A DNA stretch of 64,000 bases, taken from the NCBI RefSeq assembly GCF_021172145.1, contig NZ_CP089095.1, positions 496,001 to 560,000 on the forward strand, given 5' to 3'. The DNA comes from Flavobacterium cyclinae (GTDB taxonomy: Bacteria; Bacteroidota; Bacteroidia; Flavobacteriales; Flavobacteriaceae). The notes under the pieces are model-generated. The model worked only from the letters and a program-made list of their open reading frames with translations. It made no database searches and was not told the origin of the DNA. A program made the translations under genes and the position numbers. Each line of letters opens with the position of its first letter. Positions within the stretch are counted from its first letter, which is position 1. Positions 27,676 through 37,733 of the stretch are shown here, piece after piece.

Positions 27676-28440
27676 TTATTTATAACAAACTGGAATAATT
27701 TCTCCTTTTGCCAAACAATATTTTTCTACTAATTCAGGTGCGATTGTTTTGGTATAATCTATTTCATCTACTTTAAAACCAATGCTTCTTAATTTGTCAA
27801 AGTAATCTCTTCCATATACTCTCACATGGTCGTATTGTCCAAATATTTTTGCGCGTTCTTTTGGGTCTGTAATTGAATCATCTGCAAAAGTAGTTGCTCT
27901 TGATAAATCTTGCGGAATTTGAAAGATTCCCATACCGCCAGGTTTTAAAACGCGATATAGTTCTTGCATCGCTTTTGTGTCATCTGGAATATGTTCTAAA
28001 ACATGATTACATAAAATCATATCATAAGAATTGTCTTCAAAAGGCAAATTACAAATATCCGCTTTAACATCAGCTAAAGGCGAAAATAAATCGGTAGTGG
28101 TATAATCTAAATTCGATTGTTTTTTAAAACGTTTGTAAAATTCTTGCTCTGGTGCAAAATGCAATACTTTTTTAGGAGCCGTAAAAAAATCGGTTTCATT
28201 TTGCAAATACAACCATAATAATCGATGTCTTTCTAACGAAAGAGTACTTGGTGACAAAACATTATTACGTTGTGTTCCATATCCATATGGTAAAAACATA
28301 TGAAAGCTTTTCCCGTCAATCGGATCAGTAAAACGTTTACCTTTTAATAAAAAAGCTAATATAGGTCGCACCACAATACTTAACCGAATTAAGATAGGAC
28401 GAGGAATGGTATTAAGTATGATTTTAAATATTTTTTTCAT
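27676..28440 (-). CDS. Class I SAM-dependent methyltransferase
   Basis: The 254-residue protein has a methyltransferase_11-type core: VLHFAPEQEFYKRF (motif I variant), DYTTTDLFSPLADVKADI, DMILCNHVLEHIPDD and VLKPGGMGIFQIPQ. The N-terminus has a hydrophobic segment (about 8-33) that could anchor it to the membrane. The substrate is unknown. Its ATG shares one base with the end of the upstream map gene, so the two genes are translationally coupled. Confidence 0.8.
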   Translation of the reverse strand: MKKIFKIILNTIPRPILIRLSIVVRPILAFLLKGKRFTDPIDGKSFHMFLPYGYGTQRNNVLSPSTLSLERHRLLWLYLQNETDFFTAPKKVLHFAPEQEFYKRFKKQSNLDYTTTDLFSPLADVKADICNLPFEDNSYDMILCNHVLEHIPDDTKAMQELYRVLKPGGMGIFQIPQDLSRATTFADDSITDPKERAKIFGQYDHVRVYGRDYFDKLRSIGFKVDEIDYTKTIAPELVEKYCLAKGEIIPVCYK

Positions 28441-29258
28441 TACAATACTAATGGTTTTTGTCTTAATCCATCTTCTTCATTACTTATAATTCCTAAAGCC
28501 TCATAGATATATGCAAAAGTGGATAACAATTCCGGTTTGCCATCTACAATAGCCACATCGTGTTCAAAGTGTGCACTTGGTTTTCCATCGGCTGTGGTAA
28601 TGGTCCAACCGTCTTTATGTTGTTTGATGTTTTTAGTTCCCATATTAATCATCGGTTCAATTGCGATAACCATACCATTAACTAATTTCTTTCCACGACC
28701 ACGTTTTCCATAATTTGGAACTTCTGGATCTTCGTGCATTTTTCTGCCTAAACCATGTCCGCATAATTCACGAACCACACCATAGCCATGACCTTCACAA
28801 TGTTGTTGAATGGCATGCCCAATATCTTCTACACGATTCCCAACTTTAGTTTCGCGAATTCCAACGTATAAAGATTCTTTGGTAACTTGTAATAGTTTTT
28901 TTGTTTCTGGAGCAACTTCACCCACTTCAAAAGTGTAAGCGTGATCACCGTAAAATCCATTTTTAAAGGCACCACAATCTACCGAAATAATATCGCCATC
29001 TTGTAATGGGATATTATTAGGAATCCCATGCACAACTTGAGTGTTAGGACTCATACAAAGCGAGTTTGGAAAACCGTACATCCCTAGAAATGCAGGTTCA
29101 GCACCATGTGAACGCAAAAAGTCTTCCGCTAATTTGTCTAAATATAAAGTGGTTACGCCAGGTTTAATTTCCTTAGCAATCATTCCTAAAGTTTTTGAAA
29201 CAATCAAAGCGCTTTCACGCATTAATTCAATTTCTTCTAAGGTTTTAATTACAATCAT
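28440..29258 (-). CDS. map: Methionine aminopeptidase, type I
   Basis: The 272-residue cytoplasmic metallopeptidase has the pita-bread-fold ligands. These are the Asp pair in SVDCGAFKNGFYGDHAYTF, His in ELCGHGLGRKMHEDPEVPNY, and the two Glu positions in VIAIEPMI and FEHDVAIV. It removes the initiator methionine from nascent proteins. The length fits type Ia. Downstream it overlaps the methyltransferase gene by one base. On the minus strand a TACTTTTG box lies about 20 bases upstream of the start. Confidence 0.95.
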   Translation of the reverse strand: MIVIKTLEEIELMRESALIVSKTLGMIAKEIKPGVTTLYLDKLAEDFLRSHGAEPAFLGMYGFPNSLCMSPNTQVVHGIPNNIPLQDGDIISVDCGAFKNGFYGDHAYTFEVGEVAPETKKLLQVTKESLYVGIRETKVGNRVEDIGHAIQQHCEGHGYGVVRELCGHGLGRKMHEDPEVPNYGKRGRGKKLVNGMVIAIEPMINMGTKNIKQHKDGWTITTADGKPSAHFEHDVAIVDGKPELLSTFAYIYEALGIISNEEDGLRQKPLVL

Positions 29259-29429
29259 AATGCAAAATTTCGAAGCAAAAGTACAAATTCAAGTTCAATT
29301 TGAAGCACAATTTCAGTATTCAATTTTGAATCAGGGTTTATGTTGTATTAAATACTTAGTCAAATATGAGTATTATCATATTTTATGTTTAAATTAGGTA
29401 ATAATTTTGTAGAATAAATTTCATTAGGT

Positions 29430-30707
29430 ATGGGAAAATATGTAACTGCAGCAGAAGCTGTAAAAGTAGTAAAAAGTGGCGATAGGGTATATGTTCAGGC
29501 AGCAGCTGCCACTCCAACAATTTTAACAAAAGCTTTAACTGAAAGAGCATCAGAGCTTAGAAATGTTGAAGTATGTCATTTGCATACAGAAGGTGATGCT
29601 CCTTATGCAAATCCTGAATTAGCTGAAAGTTTTCATGTAAATTCGTTTTTTATTGGCGCTAATGTTCGTCATACATTAAAAGCAGGGAATGGATCGTATA
29701 CACCTGTTTTTTTAAGTGAATTACCCTTATTATTTAGAAAGAATGTAGTAGAATTAGATGTGGCTTTTATTCATGTTTCGCTACCGGATATTCACGGATA
29801 TTGTTCCTTGGGAGTTTCGGTTGAAGCTTCTGTGGCAGCAATTGAAAATGCTAAAATTGTTATCGCTCAGGTAAATCCACAAATGCCAAGAACGTTTGGT
29901 GATGGTATTTTACATGTGTCTGAAATTGATTATTTAGTTGAAGTTGATGTACCAATTTATGCTCATGATGTAGCTCCATTTACTGTAGAGGAGGAAAAAA
30001 TTGGAGGTTACATTGCATCGTTGATTGAAGATAAAAGTACCCTTCAAATGGGTATTGGGTCAATTCCAAATGCAGCACTGAGCAAATTAACCAATCATAA
30101 AGATTTAGGACTACACACTGAAATGTTTTCTGATGGGGTTATCGATTTAATTGAAAATGATGTTATCAATTGTAATTATAAAGGAACTTTGAGAGGAAGA
30201 GCTTTAGCAACTTTCTTAATGGGTTCAAAACGATTGTATGATTTCGTAAATGATAATCCATTTATTGAGATGAAAGAATCGTCAATGGTAAATGATACAG
30301 CTCGAATTAGAAGAAATCCTAGAATGGTTGCAATTAATTCTGCTATTGAGGTTGATTTAACAGGTCAGGTTTGTGCCGATTCTATTGGGAGTACGATGTT
30401 TTCAGGAGTAGGAGGTCAAATGGATTTTATTCGTGGAGCTTCATTAAGTGAAGGAGGAAAAGCTATCATTGCACTACCTTCGATTACAAAAAGAGGCGAA
30501 AGTAGAATTGTTCCTTATTTAAAACAAGGAGCAGGAGTTGTTACTACAAGGGCGCATGCTCACTACATAATTACCGAAAATGGTATTGCTGATTTATATG
30601 GAAAAACATTAAAACAAAGGGTTGATGAATTAGTTAAAATTGCTCACCCTACTCATCAAGAGGCTGTTGAGAGAGCTTATCACGAAATGACAGGATGTTT
30701 TAAATAA
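29430..30707 (+). CDS. Acetyl-CoA hydrolase/transferase family CoA-transferase
   Basis: The 425-residue protein has both halves of the acetyl-CoA hydrolase/transferase family. The N-terminal half includes SGDRVYVQAAAATPTILTKAL and HLHTEGDAPY; the C-terminal half includes LQMGIGSIPNAALSKL, GLHTEMFSDGVIDLIE and GVGGQMDFIRGASLSEGG. Relatives are 4-hydroxybutyrate or acetate CoA-transferases using a glutamyl-CoA intermediate. The exact acyl-CoA is not determined. It is a single gene with its own terminator. Confidence 0.87.
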   Translation: MGKYVTAAEAVKVVKSGDRVYVQAAAATPTILTKALTERASELRNVEVCHLHTEGDAPYANPELAESFHVNSFFIGANVRHTLKAGNGSYTPVFLSELPLLFRKNVVELDVAFIHVSLPDIHGYCSLGVSVEASVAAIENAKIVIAQVNPQMPRTFGDGILHVSEIDYLVEVDVPIYAHDVAPFTVEEEKIGGYIASLIEDKSTLQMGIGSIPNAALSKLTNHKDLGLHTEMFSDGVIDLIENDVINCNYKGTLRGRALATFLMGSKRLYDFVNDNPFIEMKESSMVNDTARIRRNPRMVAINSAIEVDLTGQVCADSIGSTMFSGVGGQMDFIRGASLSEGGKAIIALPSITKRGESRIVPYLKQGAGVVTTRAHAHYIITENGIADLYGKTLKQRVDELVKIAHPTHQEAVERAYHEMTGCFK

Positions 30708-30730
30708 TTTCACAAGAGGTTAGTTACAGG

Positions 30731-30757
30731 AAGACAATCGAAAGATTGTCTTTTTTT
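30731..30757 (+). terminator. Terminator of the CoA-transferase gene
   Basis: The stem AAGACAATC-GAAA-GATTGTCTT (30731-30752) has a GNRA tetraloop and is followed by a T-run. Confidence 0.88.
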
Positions 30758-30874
30758 GCATTTTTTATAAAATAAATAAAGGTAATAATGAAAAATTTTA
30801 AATATTATAACTTTTTGATTTTAAACTTTTTACTAAAAATTGCTATTTTTTGAAAATAAATCAAACTTTAACCT

Positions 30875-30902
30875 TTTGGCAACATTAATTAGTCTACCTT
30901 TG
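30875..30902 (+). promoter_or_regulatory. Putative promoter of the RRM gene
   Basis: TACCTTTG (30895-30902) fits the -7 consensus, and TTTG at 30875-30878 lies 16 bases upstream, a little closer than usual. The leader to the ATG at 30925 would be short. Confidence 0.5.
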
Positions 30903-30924
30903 TCTCGAATTAAATTTTTCATAG

Positions 30925-31254
30925 ATGAATATTTTTGTAGGAAGTCTTCCTTTCAGTGTAGAGGAAGCAGATTTAAGAGGTTATTTTGAAGAGTATGGAA
31001 CTGTAGAATCAGTTAAAATTATTTCTGATAAATTTACCGGAAGAAGTAAAGGATTTGGATTTGTTGAAATGGCTAATGATGCTGAAGCACAAAAAGCAAT
31101 TGACGAATTAAACGGTGGTTCTATCGAAGGTAGAAAAATAGTTGTTAACAAATCTGAACCAAAACCAGAAGGAGAGAGAAGAAGCTTCGATCGTAATTCA
31201 GGTGGTAGAGGTGGTTATTCGAACAATAGAGATAACAACAGAGGTCGTTACTAA
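30925..31254 (+). CDS. Small RRM-type RNA-binding protein
   Basis: This 109-residue protein is one RNA recognition motif (residues 1-78) with RNP2 (NIFVGSLPF) and RNP1 (KGFGFVEM), plus a short Gly/Arg/Asn-rich tail (RGGRGGYSNNRDNNRGRY). Such single-RRM proteins in Bacteroidota and cyanobacteria resemble eukaryotic glycine-rich RNA-binding proteins, and some are cold-induced. Targets are unknown; it may act as an RNA chaperone in organisms lacking other RNA chaperones. It is transcribed alone. Confidence 0.92.
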   Translation: MNIFVGSLPFSVEEADLRGYFEEYGTVESVKIISDKFTGRSKGFGFVEMANDAEAQKAIDELNGGSIEGRKIVVNKSEPKPEGERRSFDRNSGGRGGYSNNRDNNRGRY

Positions 31255-31275
31255 TATTTTTTTGGATATAAAATT

Positions 31276-31306
31276 AAAAACCTTCGCATTGCGAAGGTTT
31301 TTTTGT
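31276..31306. terminator. Bidirectional terminator between the RRM gene and the type B T9SS gene
   Basis: A 12-bp stem, AAAAACCTTCGC (31276-31287) with GCGAAGGTTTTT (31291-31302), encloses a 3-base loop and has A/T runs on both sides. Confidence 0.87.
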
Positions 31307-31314
31307 TTTTTCTA

Positions 31315-34300
31315 TTATCGAATTAAACTGAAATGTCCTTTGAATTCTTTGGTAATATTGTTCTTTGTGTATTCAATTGTAAACCAATAATCAGTTGAAG
31401 GAAGTAATTCTTTATTAAATGTTCCATCCCAACCTAATCCATTAGGGTCTATTTGTTTAATTAATTTTCCATAGCGGTCAAAAATTCGAATAACAGCAGC
31501 ATCTAATGCGCTGGTTCCTTTGATATTCCAAGTGTCGTTATGACCATCGCCATTTGGTGTAAAATAATATGGATAATCTACAATTGTAAATGTAGCACTT
31601 ACATCACCGCAACCAAATTTATTGATAACAGTTAAGGTATAATCTCCAGCTTCAATATTGGTAAACACATTACTTTCTTGAAAATATGTTCCATTAATAG
31701 AATATAAATAGTCATTTGAAGCGGGTGTTACTATTGCAGTTACTGTATTTTCTATTCCAAAAGCAATTAATTCATTTGGATTGATGGTAATGGCATTTGG
31801 TACAATCGAATTTTGAGTGCTAAAATTAAATACAGAAGAACAATTCGCTGCATTTGAAATATTAGTTACAACTACTGAAAACGTTCCTACAGTTGAAGTA
31901 GTAAACGAAGTATTTGTTTCACCAATAATTTCATTTCCTGGTACTGCATCATAACCATTAAACCATTGGAATATGTAATCGGTATTGTTTAATTGTGTTT
32001 TAATTTCAACTGGATAAGTAATATTATTTTCTTGGTCAATACAAATAGTGTAAGGCTCATCTAAAAGGTTATTAACGGGGTAAGGTCTTACATGTAAATC
32101 TAACTCTAGAATTTTAAAGCAAGCAATTCCAGTTTCGCTATCAATATTTGTTCTGCTGTTTAATCGAACATATATTTTTTGAAAGTTTATAGTATTATTT
32201 AAGTAATTATTTGGGGAACTTATTCGGTTTGTATTTGTATGTGCTAAAGCATCTGCTAACTCAGTATAATATTTAAAATCAATTGAGTTAATAGCTGTAG
32301 CACCTGCCATTTCATTTTCTCTAATAGTTAAATCAAAATATTCAAATCCTGAATCGTTACATAATTCAATAGGTGTAGGGTTTGAATTGCTTCCTGGTAA
32401 TGCTAAAACAATTAAATCTAATGTAGTTATTGCTTCACATGAGTTGTTTGTAGGATCAACCACTTTGCAAATAACTGTTGTTGATGGACTAGAATAATTA
32501 TCAGGTGTTATAATTGGATTGTTAGCTAGTAAATCAGCATTATTTGCATAAAAACTTACTTGATAATTGTTGTTGCCATTAGTGATTTGATTGATTCTGC
32601 TATTCAAATCAAAAATTGCTGTTGTATCTCCGCAATGACGAATTGGTGATGGTTGAACTATTGTAGGATTTGGGAAGACAGTAACATTAAAATTAACGAT
32701 AGAAACACATCCTGTTGCTGAATCATATAAACGAACAAAAAAGGTTCTTGTACCTAATGTTAATGGAAGAGGAACGTTTTTGTTTATCACTAAAACATTG
32801 TCACGAGCATTTTCAAAGGTGTTAAAATAAGAAGCGGTAACTGAAGTATTTTGTCCAGCTATAGCTTCAGTATCTTTAGTGTTTAAAATAAACGAATCTA
32901 AAAGACAAACGGATTCATTAGTAATAATGTTTTGGTTTGGCGCTTGAGTAACTATAACTTCAAATGTACCAATTCCCTCGCAACTTTGAGTTGTATTAGA
33001 AATAACCCTTGTATAAATTGTAGTTGTTCCAACGGGAATTTGACTTAAGTTGGTTAATCCATTTAACCCTGTTGAAGCATCAGAGGTATTCAAGTGAAAC
33101 GATATGCTAACATCAGAACTTGTAAAATAGGTATTCTTGATTAAAATGCGTTGTGCGTCAAAATTTATAAATCCATAGTTTTGATTAATTTCTGGACAAA
33201 CAGCAGGAATGTCTGGATAATTTGCAACACTTGTTGGGTTAATTTGTAGAGTAAATCTACCTGTGTTTTCAGATGTACAATTAGGGATAATATTTTCATT
33301 AACCAATTTTACATATATAGTTTGTAAAAATGGAGATGTGGTGTTGATGTAATTTGATGGATTAGTAATCAACTGTGTTAATCCTGAATCGCTATAAAAG
33401 TTTACAGTTAACCCTGATACATTATTGGTGAAATAATAATAAAGTTGTAATAAATTGGTTTCAGCAATTCCATCTAGAGTATTATTGATATAATCACACT
33501 GTTCTAAAGTTGTTAAAGCAGTATTAATTACTGGTAAAGCATTAATTGTAACTGAAATTGTGTTTGAAACATTTGTACAGGTTCCTTGTTCAATACTCTC
33601 TAAATAATATTGAGCAGTAGTATTAGGAGTCTGATTAAATTTTGTTACAGTATAGGTATCGTTGTTTGCTCCTATAATAGCTATTCCATCTCTATACCAT
33701 TGATATGTAATAGAACTATTTAAACTTGCATTTGAATTAGTTGAGGTTATGGTGTAAGAATCGTTTTCGCAAATGGTTGTAGTAGATGCAATTTGAATAT
33801 TAGGATTTGCAATAATTCTAATTATATTCGAATCTGTTTCAGAACAAGGAGAATTAATTACTTTAATATAATAATCACCAGGTAATGTTGGGATGTAATT
33901 TGTTGTTGTTGCACCAGCAATTGGATTGTTATTTAGATACCATTGATAGCTTAAAATATCAATAGTAGTATCTAAAGCAGAATTGTTTAAAACAGATGCT
34001 GTTAACGTTGGATTTGTATTCAAACAAACCGTATTAGTGTTTGTAATACTAACATCGGGTTTAGTGTGAAATTTTAAATTTGCCTCTGCTTCGCTTATTC
34101 TTAATCCTGAGGTGTCGCCTGATGGATTTACAGTAATATCGTAAGCTGTTGTTACAACTTTGTACACACCACTTTCAGAAACTATAAGGTTATTAGTTGA
34201 AGATGTAGCGTTTGAAATTGCATTTATTTGAACACCATCTTTAAACCAAGTATAATTAAATCGTAAGTTGCTTGGAGCTCCAGGAAAATCTGAAATATCT

Positions 34301-34917
34301 ATAGTTGCAACAATCTCTTTTGTATCGGGTTTGCAATAATCTAGGGTGGTTAGAGCAGAACCATCGGTATTGTTTAAACTAACGGATGATAAGAAATCAC
34401 AATTTGTACTTCCGGTTCCTCCGGTTTGAGATACCGTTATGTTTCCGGGCTGTCCAGAGTAGTTATCTATTACGATAACATATAAATCTCCAGCATTACT
34501 ATTAGGGATAGTAACAGTTTCAATATTATCTGGTAAATAACTACAATCAACTTCATTTGCAGGAATAAGTTGACTACAAATGTTATTTAAATTTTGAAAT
34601 GGTCCCCACAAAACAAAATCAACATCGGTACCAATACCAGCTAAGTTTTGTTGGCTAATTTGTAAAGTAACATTTCCAGGTGAATCAATTTCGATAAAAA
34701 ACCAAGTTGGACCTACATATTGGGTGGGAATACAACTTGAATTGAAATTTTCACCATTTCCTCCAACAGAACTGCTAAAAGGAACGCTTGTTGCACAAGA
34801 CTGATAAGCAGTAGGGTTAGCTGCTAATTCAGCACATGAAGAAGCACCACCTTGACTAAAGGTTTTGGTACCAACAAGTAAAAATAAAATTAATAAATTA
34901 AGAACACTTTTTTTCAT
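31315..34917 (-). CDS. Large surface protein with T9SS type B (gliding-motility-type) C-terminal domain
   Basis: The 1200-residue protein has a signal peptide (MKKSVLNLLILFLLVGTKTFSQ). It is followed by a beta-rich N-terminal domain and many Ig/PKD-like repeats marked by SYQWYLNNNPIAGAT, TYQWYRDGIAIIGANN and FQWFNGYDAVPGN. It ends in the type B sorting domain: YFTPNGDGHNDTWNIKG, IRIFDRYGKLIKQIDP and GWDGTFNKELLPSTDYWF. Type B cargo is exported by T9SS and tends to stay on the surface or in a PorE-type path. It may be an adhesin or matrix protein; no enzyme motif is seen. The TetR-ABC-HlyD-TolC genes start 80 bases upstream on the same strand, so read-through is possible. Confidence 0.87.
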   Translation of the reverse strand: MKKSVLNLLILFLLVGTKTFSQGGASSCAELAANPTAYQSCATSVPFSSSVGGNGENFNSSCIPTQYVGPTWFFIEIDSPGNVTLQISQQNLAGIGTDVDFVLWGPFQNLNNICSQLIPANEVDCSYLPDNIETVTIPNSNAGDLYVIVIDNYSGQPGNITVSQTGGTGSTNCDFLSSVSLNNTDGSALTTLDYCKPDTKEIVATIDISDFPGAPSNLRFNYTWFKDGVQINAISNATSSTNNLIVSESGVYKVVTTAYDITVNPSGDTSGLRISEAEANLKFHTKPDVSITNTNTVCLNTNPTLTASVLNNSALDTTIDILSYQWYLNNNPIAGATTTNYIPTLPGDYYIKVINSPCSETDSNIIRIIANPNIQIASTTTICENDSYTITSTNSNASLNSSITYQWYRDGIAIIGANNDTYTVTKFNQTPNTTAQYYLESIEQGTCTNVSNTISVTINALPVINTALTTLEQCDYINNTLDGIAETNLLQLYYYFTNNVSGLTVNFYSDSGLTQLITNPSNYINTTSPFLQTIYVKLVNENIIPNCTSENTGRFTLQINPTSVANYPDIPAVCPEINQNYGFINFDAQRILIKNTYFTSSDVSISFHLNTSDASTGLNGLTNLSQIPVGTTTIYTRVISNTTQSCEGIGTFEVIVTQAPNQNIITNESVCLLDSFILNTKDTEAIAGQNTSVTASYFNTFENARDNVLVINKNVPLPLTLGTRTFFVRLYDSATGCVSIVNFNVTVFPNPTIVQPSPIRHCGDTTAIFDLNSRINQITNGNNNYQVSFYANNADLLANNPIITPDNYSSPSTTVICKVVDPTNNSCEAITTLDLIVLALPGSNSNPTPIELCNDSGFEYFDLTIRENEMAGATAINSIDFKYYTELADALAHTNTNRISSPNNYLNNTINFQKIYVRLNSRTNIDSETGIACFKILELDLHVRPYPVNNLLDEPYTICIDQENNITYPVEIKTQLNNTDYIFQWFNGYDAVPGNEIIGETNTSFTTSTVGTFSVVVTNISNAANCSSVFNFSTQNSIVPNAITINPNELIAFGIENTVTAIVTPASNDYLYSINGTYFQESNVFTNIEAGDYTLTVINKFGCGDVSATFTIVDYPYYFTPNGDGHNDTWNIKGTSALDAAVIRIFDRYGKLIKQIDPNGLGWDGTFNKELLPSTDYWFTIEYTKNNITKEFKGHFSLIR

Positions 34918-34996
34918 AATACAGATTTGGGATTGCTAATTTATTAATTTTATTTGATATGTTATAAAAATTACATAATACCTTTTGATTTGTGAT

Positions 34997-36385
34997 TTAA
35001 TTTGGATTTGCTAATGTTTTAAATAAACTAATAATAGCATTCAAATATTGATTTTCTAGAGCAATGTTATTAATTTGAGAACTTACCAAAGCGTTCTCTC
35101 TTGAATTAATAACAAATAAGGAACTTTCTCCCATTTCAAACAAACGATCTTCAGCGTTTAACAAAGCTGTAAAATCTTTAACAAGATTAGTGTTGTATTC
35201 TTTTTGTATTTGTAAAGAAGAAATTTCTTGTTGTTGAGCTTTAATTTTATTTTCTAGATTTTTACGTTCAAACTGTAATCCAAATTCAGAATCTTGAATT
35301 TTTAAATCGGTTAGTTTTAGACTTCCACGTTCTTTTCTTAAAAACAGTGGAAACGAAAAATTCACTCCCACTTTATAATCTTCAAAACGATAATTGTCAA
35401 TATAACTTGGTTCAGATAAATAATTATAACTAAGATCTAATTTGGGCAAAAGCGCATTTGCTTTAAGTTTTCGATCCACTTTAAGCATATTAATTTTGGC
35501 GTCTAAAGCTAAAATTTTCGGATGATTTTCTATGTTAATTGTCCCAAGCTCATTTATTTGTAGCGTTTCTTTAATGCTTTTTGATAATAAATCTTCGGGT
35601 TTTAAATTATCATTTAATTCTAACGGGATATTATCTTCAAGCCATAAATAATTTGATAAATCTAATTTCGCTTTTGTTAATTTTAGTTTTGCTGCTTCTA
35701 AATTTAAACGTCTTGTTTTTACTGTTATTCCGGCTTCAACGCTATCGATAGCAGGTTTGTCTCCTTCTGCTATTAATTTTGATACTCCATCATATCGAAT
35801 AAGTGCATTTTTTAAATAAGTTTCATAAAGTTGAACTTCATCAAAACTTCTTTTCCAATTCAAATAGCTTACAGAAGCTTCATATAAAACTTCTACAGCT
35901 TGCAGGTTTCTTTCGGCAAGATTTAAATTTCGAGCTATTTTAGCTTTTCTAATATCTGCCATACGTTGATTAATGAACAAACCTTGACCAATAGGAACTG
36001 AAATGCCAAACGATGTTAATCCAGTATTTGGAAGTGTGTTTTCTGGATTTAAGTAAATTCCTTCTGCGTTATCAAAACCGGCTTTCAATTCAATTCCATA
36101 CCAAGTAGGAATTTTAAAACTACTGTTTAAAATGGAATAATATTGACTGTTTTTAAATTGTTTTTCGCTAAAATCAACTTCAATTTTAGGATCAAAGGCA
36201 CCACGAGCTTGCAATAAATTAGCCTGTGCTTCATTTAGTTTTAAATCAGCCTGTTTTACCAAAGGATGAAATTTTTTCACATAACCTAAAAATTCGTTGT
36301 ATGTGAATTCGCTTGTAACATTTTGTCCAAGTGCACTAAATGAACCACAGATGAAAATGAAAATATAAAACAGTTTTACTCTCAT
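34997..36385 (-). CDS. TolC-family outer-membrane efflux protein
   Basis: The 462-residue protein has a signal peptide (MRVKLFYIFIFICGSFSALGQ). Two long-helix halves are typical of TolC, for example HPLVKQADLKLNEAQANLLQ and QQEISSLQIQKEYN. It would form the outer-membrane channel of the export system encoded by the three genes upstream. The ATG shares one base with the stop codon of the HlyD gene, so translation is coupled. Confidence 0.85.
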   Translation of the reverse strand: MRVKLFYIFIFICGSFSALGQNVTSEFTYNEFLGYVKKFHPLVKQADLKLNEAQANLLQARGAFDPKIEVDFSEKQFKNSQYYSILNSSFKIPTWYGIELKAGFDNAEGIYLNPENTLPNTGLTSFGISVPIGQGLFINQRMADIRKAKIARNLNLAERNLQAVEVLYEASVSYLNWKRSFDEVQLYETYLKNALIRYDGVSKLIAEGDKPAIDSVEAGITVKTRRLNLEAAKLKLTKAKLDLSNYLWLEDNIPLELNDNLKPEDLLSKSIKETLQINELGTINIENHPKILALDAKINMLKVDRKLKANALLPKLDLSYNYLSEPSYIDNYRFEDYKVGVNFSFPLFLRKERGSLKLTDLKIQDSEFGLQFERKNLENKIKAQQQEISSLQIQKEYNTNLVKDFTALLNAEDRLFEMGESSLFVINSRENALVSSQINNIALENQYLNAIISLFKTLANPN

Positions 36386-37731
36386 TATTTTTTTGTTTTT
36401 TCGGTTGATGTTGGTTGGTAAAAATTAGGTGGGAAACCATTTAAAGTTCTCCATATTTCAAACCAAATTGGTACATCGTTTAGTAACGCCAAAGTTTGTG
36501 TTCCTGCCCCAATGCTAAGTTGTGATGGCCATTTTTTGTCTTTAGGATCGGGTGCAATTAATACACGATATTTACCATTTGGGCTAATGAAATTTTCTTT
36601 TGCAACGATTACGCCACCAAAAGTTCCAAAAGAAACACCTGGCCAGCCACTAAACACAATTGTAGGCCAACCATCAAACCATACACGTACTTTTTCTCCT
36701 TTATTAATCAAAGGAAAATTTACTGGATCTATGTAAGTTTCAACTGCAATTTCAAAATTAGCAGGCATAATGCTCACAATAGAAGTTCCTTCTTTAATTG
36801 TTTCCCCAATACCCGATTGTAATGCTTTATTTACATAACCATCCTGAGGTGCTGTTATGTAATACATACCATTTCTAATTTGGTAGTTTTTATATTGATT
36901 TTTTAATTTATTTACTTGTGCCTCAGTGTCGTATTGTGAACTTAATGCAGATTGTTTGTCGCTATTTGCTTTTGCATTTTTTTCAGCATATTCTGCGCTA
37001 ATTCGGTTAAGTTCCATTGTAGCATTTAACACTTCATTTTTGCTCGCTATATATTTGTTTTCTTGAGTAATGATTTTTGCTTCCGATTCTTGAAGTTTTA
37101 CTCTTTTTTCTTCAACATCAGTCATAGGTTTTAAACCTTCTTTATTTAAATTTACAGAACGATTATACTGTGTTTTTGCAATTTTTAATTGGGTTTTACT
37201 TGCTTCAAAATCAATACTATCGCTTTGAACTTTAAGATAAGCTTGTTTTAATTTATTTTGCGCTTGTTTTAATTTTAAGTTCTTTTCGTTTTGAATAGCG
37301 TTTATTTGATTTTCTAAAGCTAAAACTTTATCCGAATAAGAAGTAACAGCATTTTCTTTTGCTTTAACTTGATTGCCTGTATTTTCAACTAAATTTGGGT
37401 CTAAATAATCTTCTTTTATCTCCGAAATAAAAATGATTGTATCTCCTTTTTTTACATAATCTCCTTCTTGAACATACCATTTTTCAATTCTACCACCAAT
37501 AATTGTTTGTATAGCTTGTGGGCGTTGGTTTGGTTTCAATGTAGTAACGGCTCCTTGTCCAGAAACATTTTGTGTCCACGGCAAGAATAAAAAGATCAGC
37601 AAAAGTATGCCTAAAACCCATATGGTTTTTTTAATATTTTGATAGCCTTTGTTGTCTTCAAAAACTACGGCTGATTTGTATTTTTTTACATCAACCCAAT
37701 TTTCTATTCTGTTATTCGTAATATTTAACAT
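36385..37731 (-). CDS. HlyD-family membrane-fusion (adaptor) protein
   Basis: The 448-residue protein has one membrane segment (about 35-53, TIWVLGILLLIFLFLPW) and a biotinyl-lipoyl hairpin (QTIIGGRIEKWYVQEGDYVK). A long coiled coil (about 125-265) and the second lipoyl half (YITAPQDGYVNKAL) follow. This is the periplasmic adaptor linking an inner-membrane ABC protein to TolC. It lies 2 bases after the ABC gene and overlaps the TolC gene by one base. Confidence 0.87.
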   Translation of the reverse strand: MLNITNNRIENWVDVKKYKSAVVFEDNKGYQNIKKTIWVLGILLLIFLFLPWTQNVSGQGAVTTLKPNQRPQAIQTIIGGRIEKWYVQEGDYVKKGDTIIFISEIKEDYLDPNLVENTGNQVKAKENAVTSYSDKVLALENQINAIQNEKNLKLKQAQNKLKQAYLKVQSDSIDFEASKTQLKIAKTQYNRSVNLNKEGLKPMTDVEEKRVKLQESEAKIITQENKYIASKNEVLNATMELNRISAEYAEKNAKANSDKQSALSSQYDTEAQVNKLKNQYKNYQIRNGMYYITAPQDGYVNKALQSGIGETIKEGTSIVSIMPANFEIAVETYIDPVNFPLINKGEKVRVWFDGWPTIVFSGWPGVSFGTFGGVIVAKENFISPNGKYRVLIAPDPKDKKWPSQLSIGAGTQTLALLNDVPIWFEIWRTLNGFPPNFYQPTSTEKTKK

Positions 37732-37733
37732 GT

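Noticed and set aside
30788..30853. A 21-codon hydrophobic peptide upstream of the RRM gene (MKNFKYYNFLILNFLLKIAIF)
   Set aside because: Given only as a possible leader-like ORF: no promoter, conservation or stop context supports it, and AT-rich gaps produce such frames by chance.
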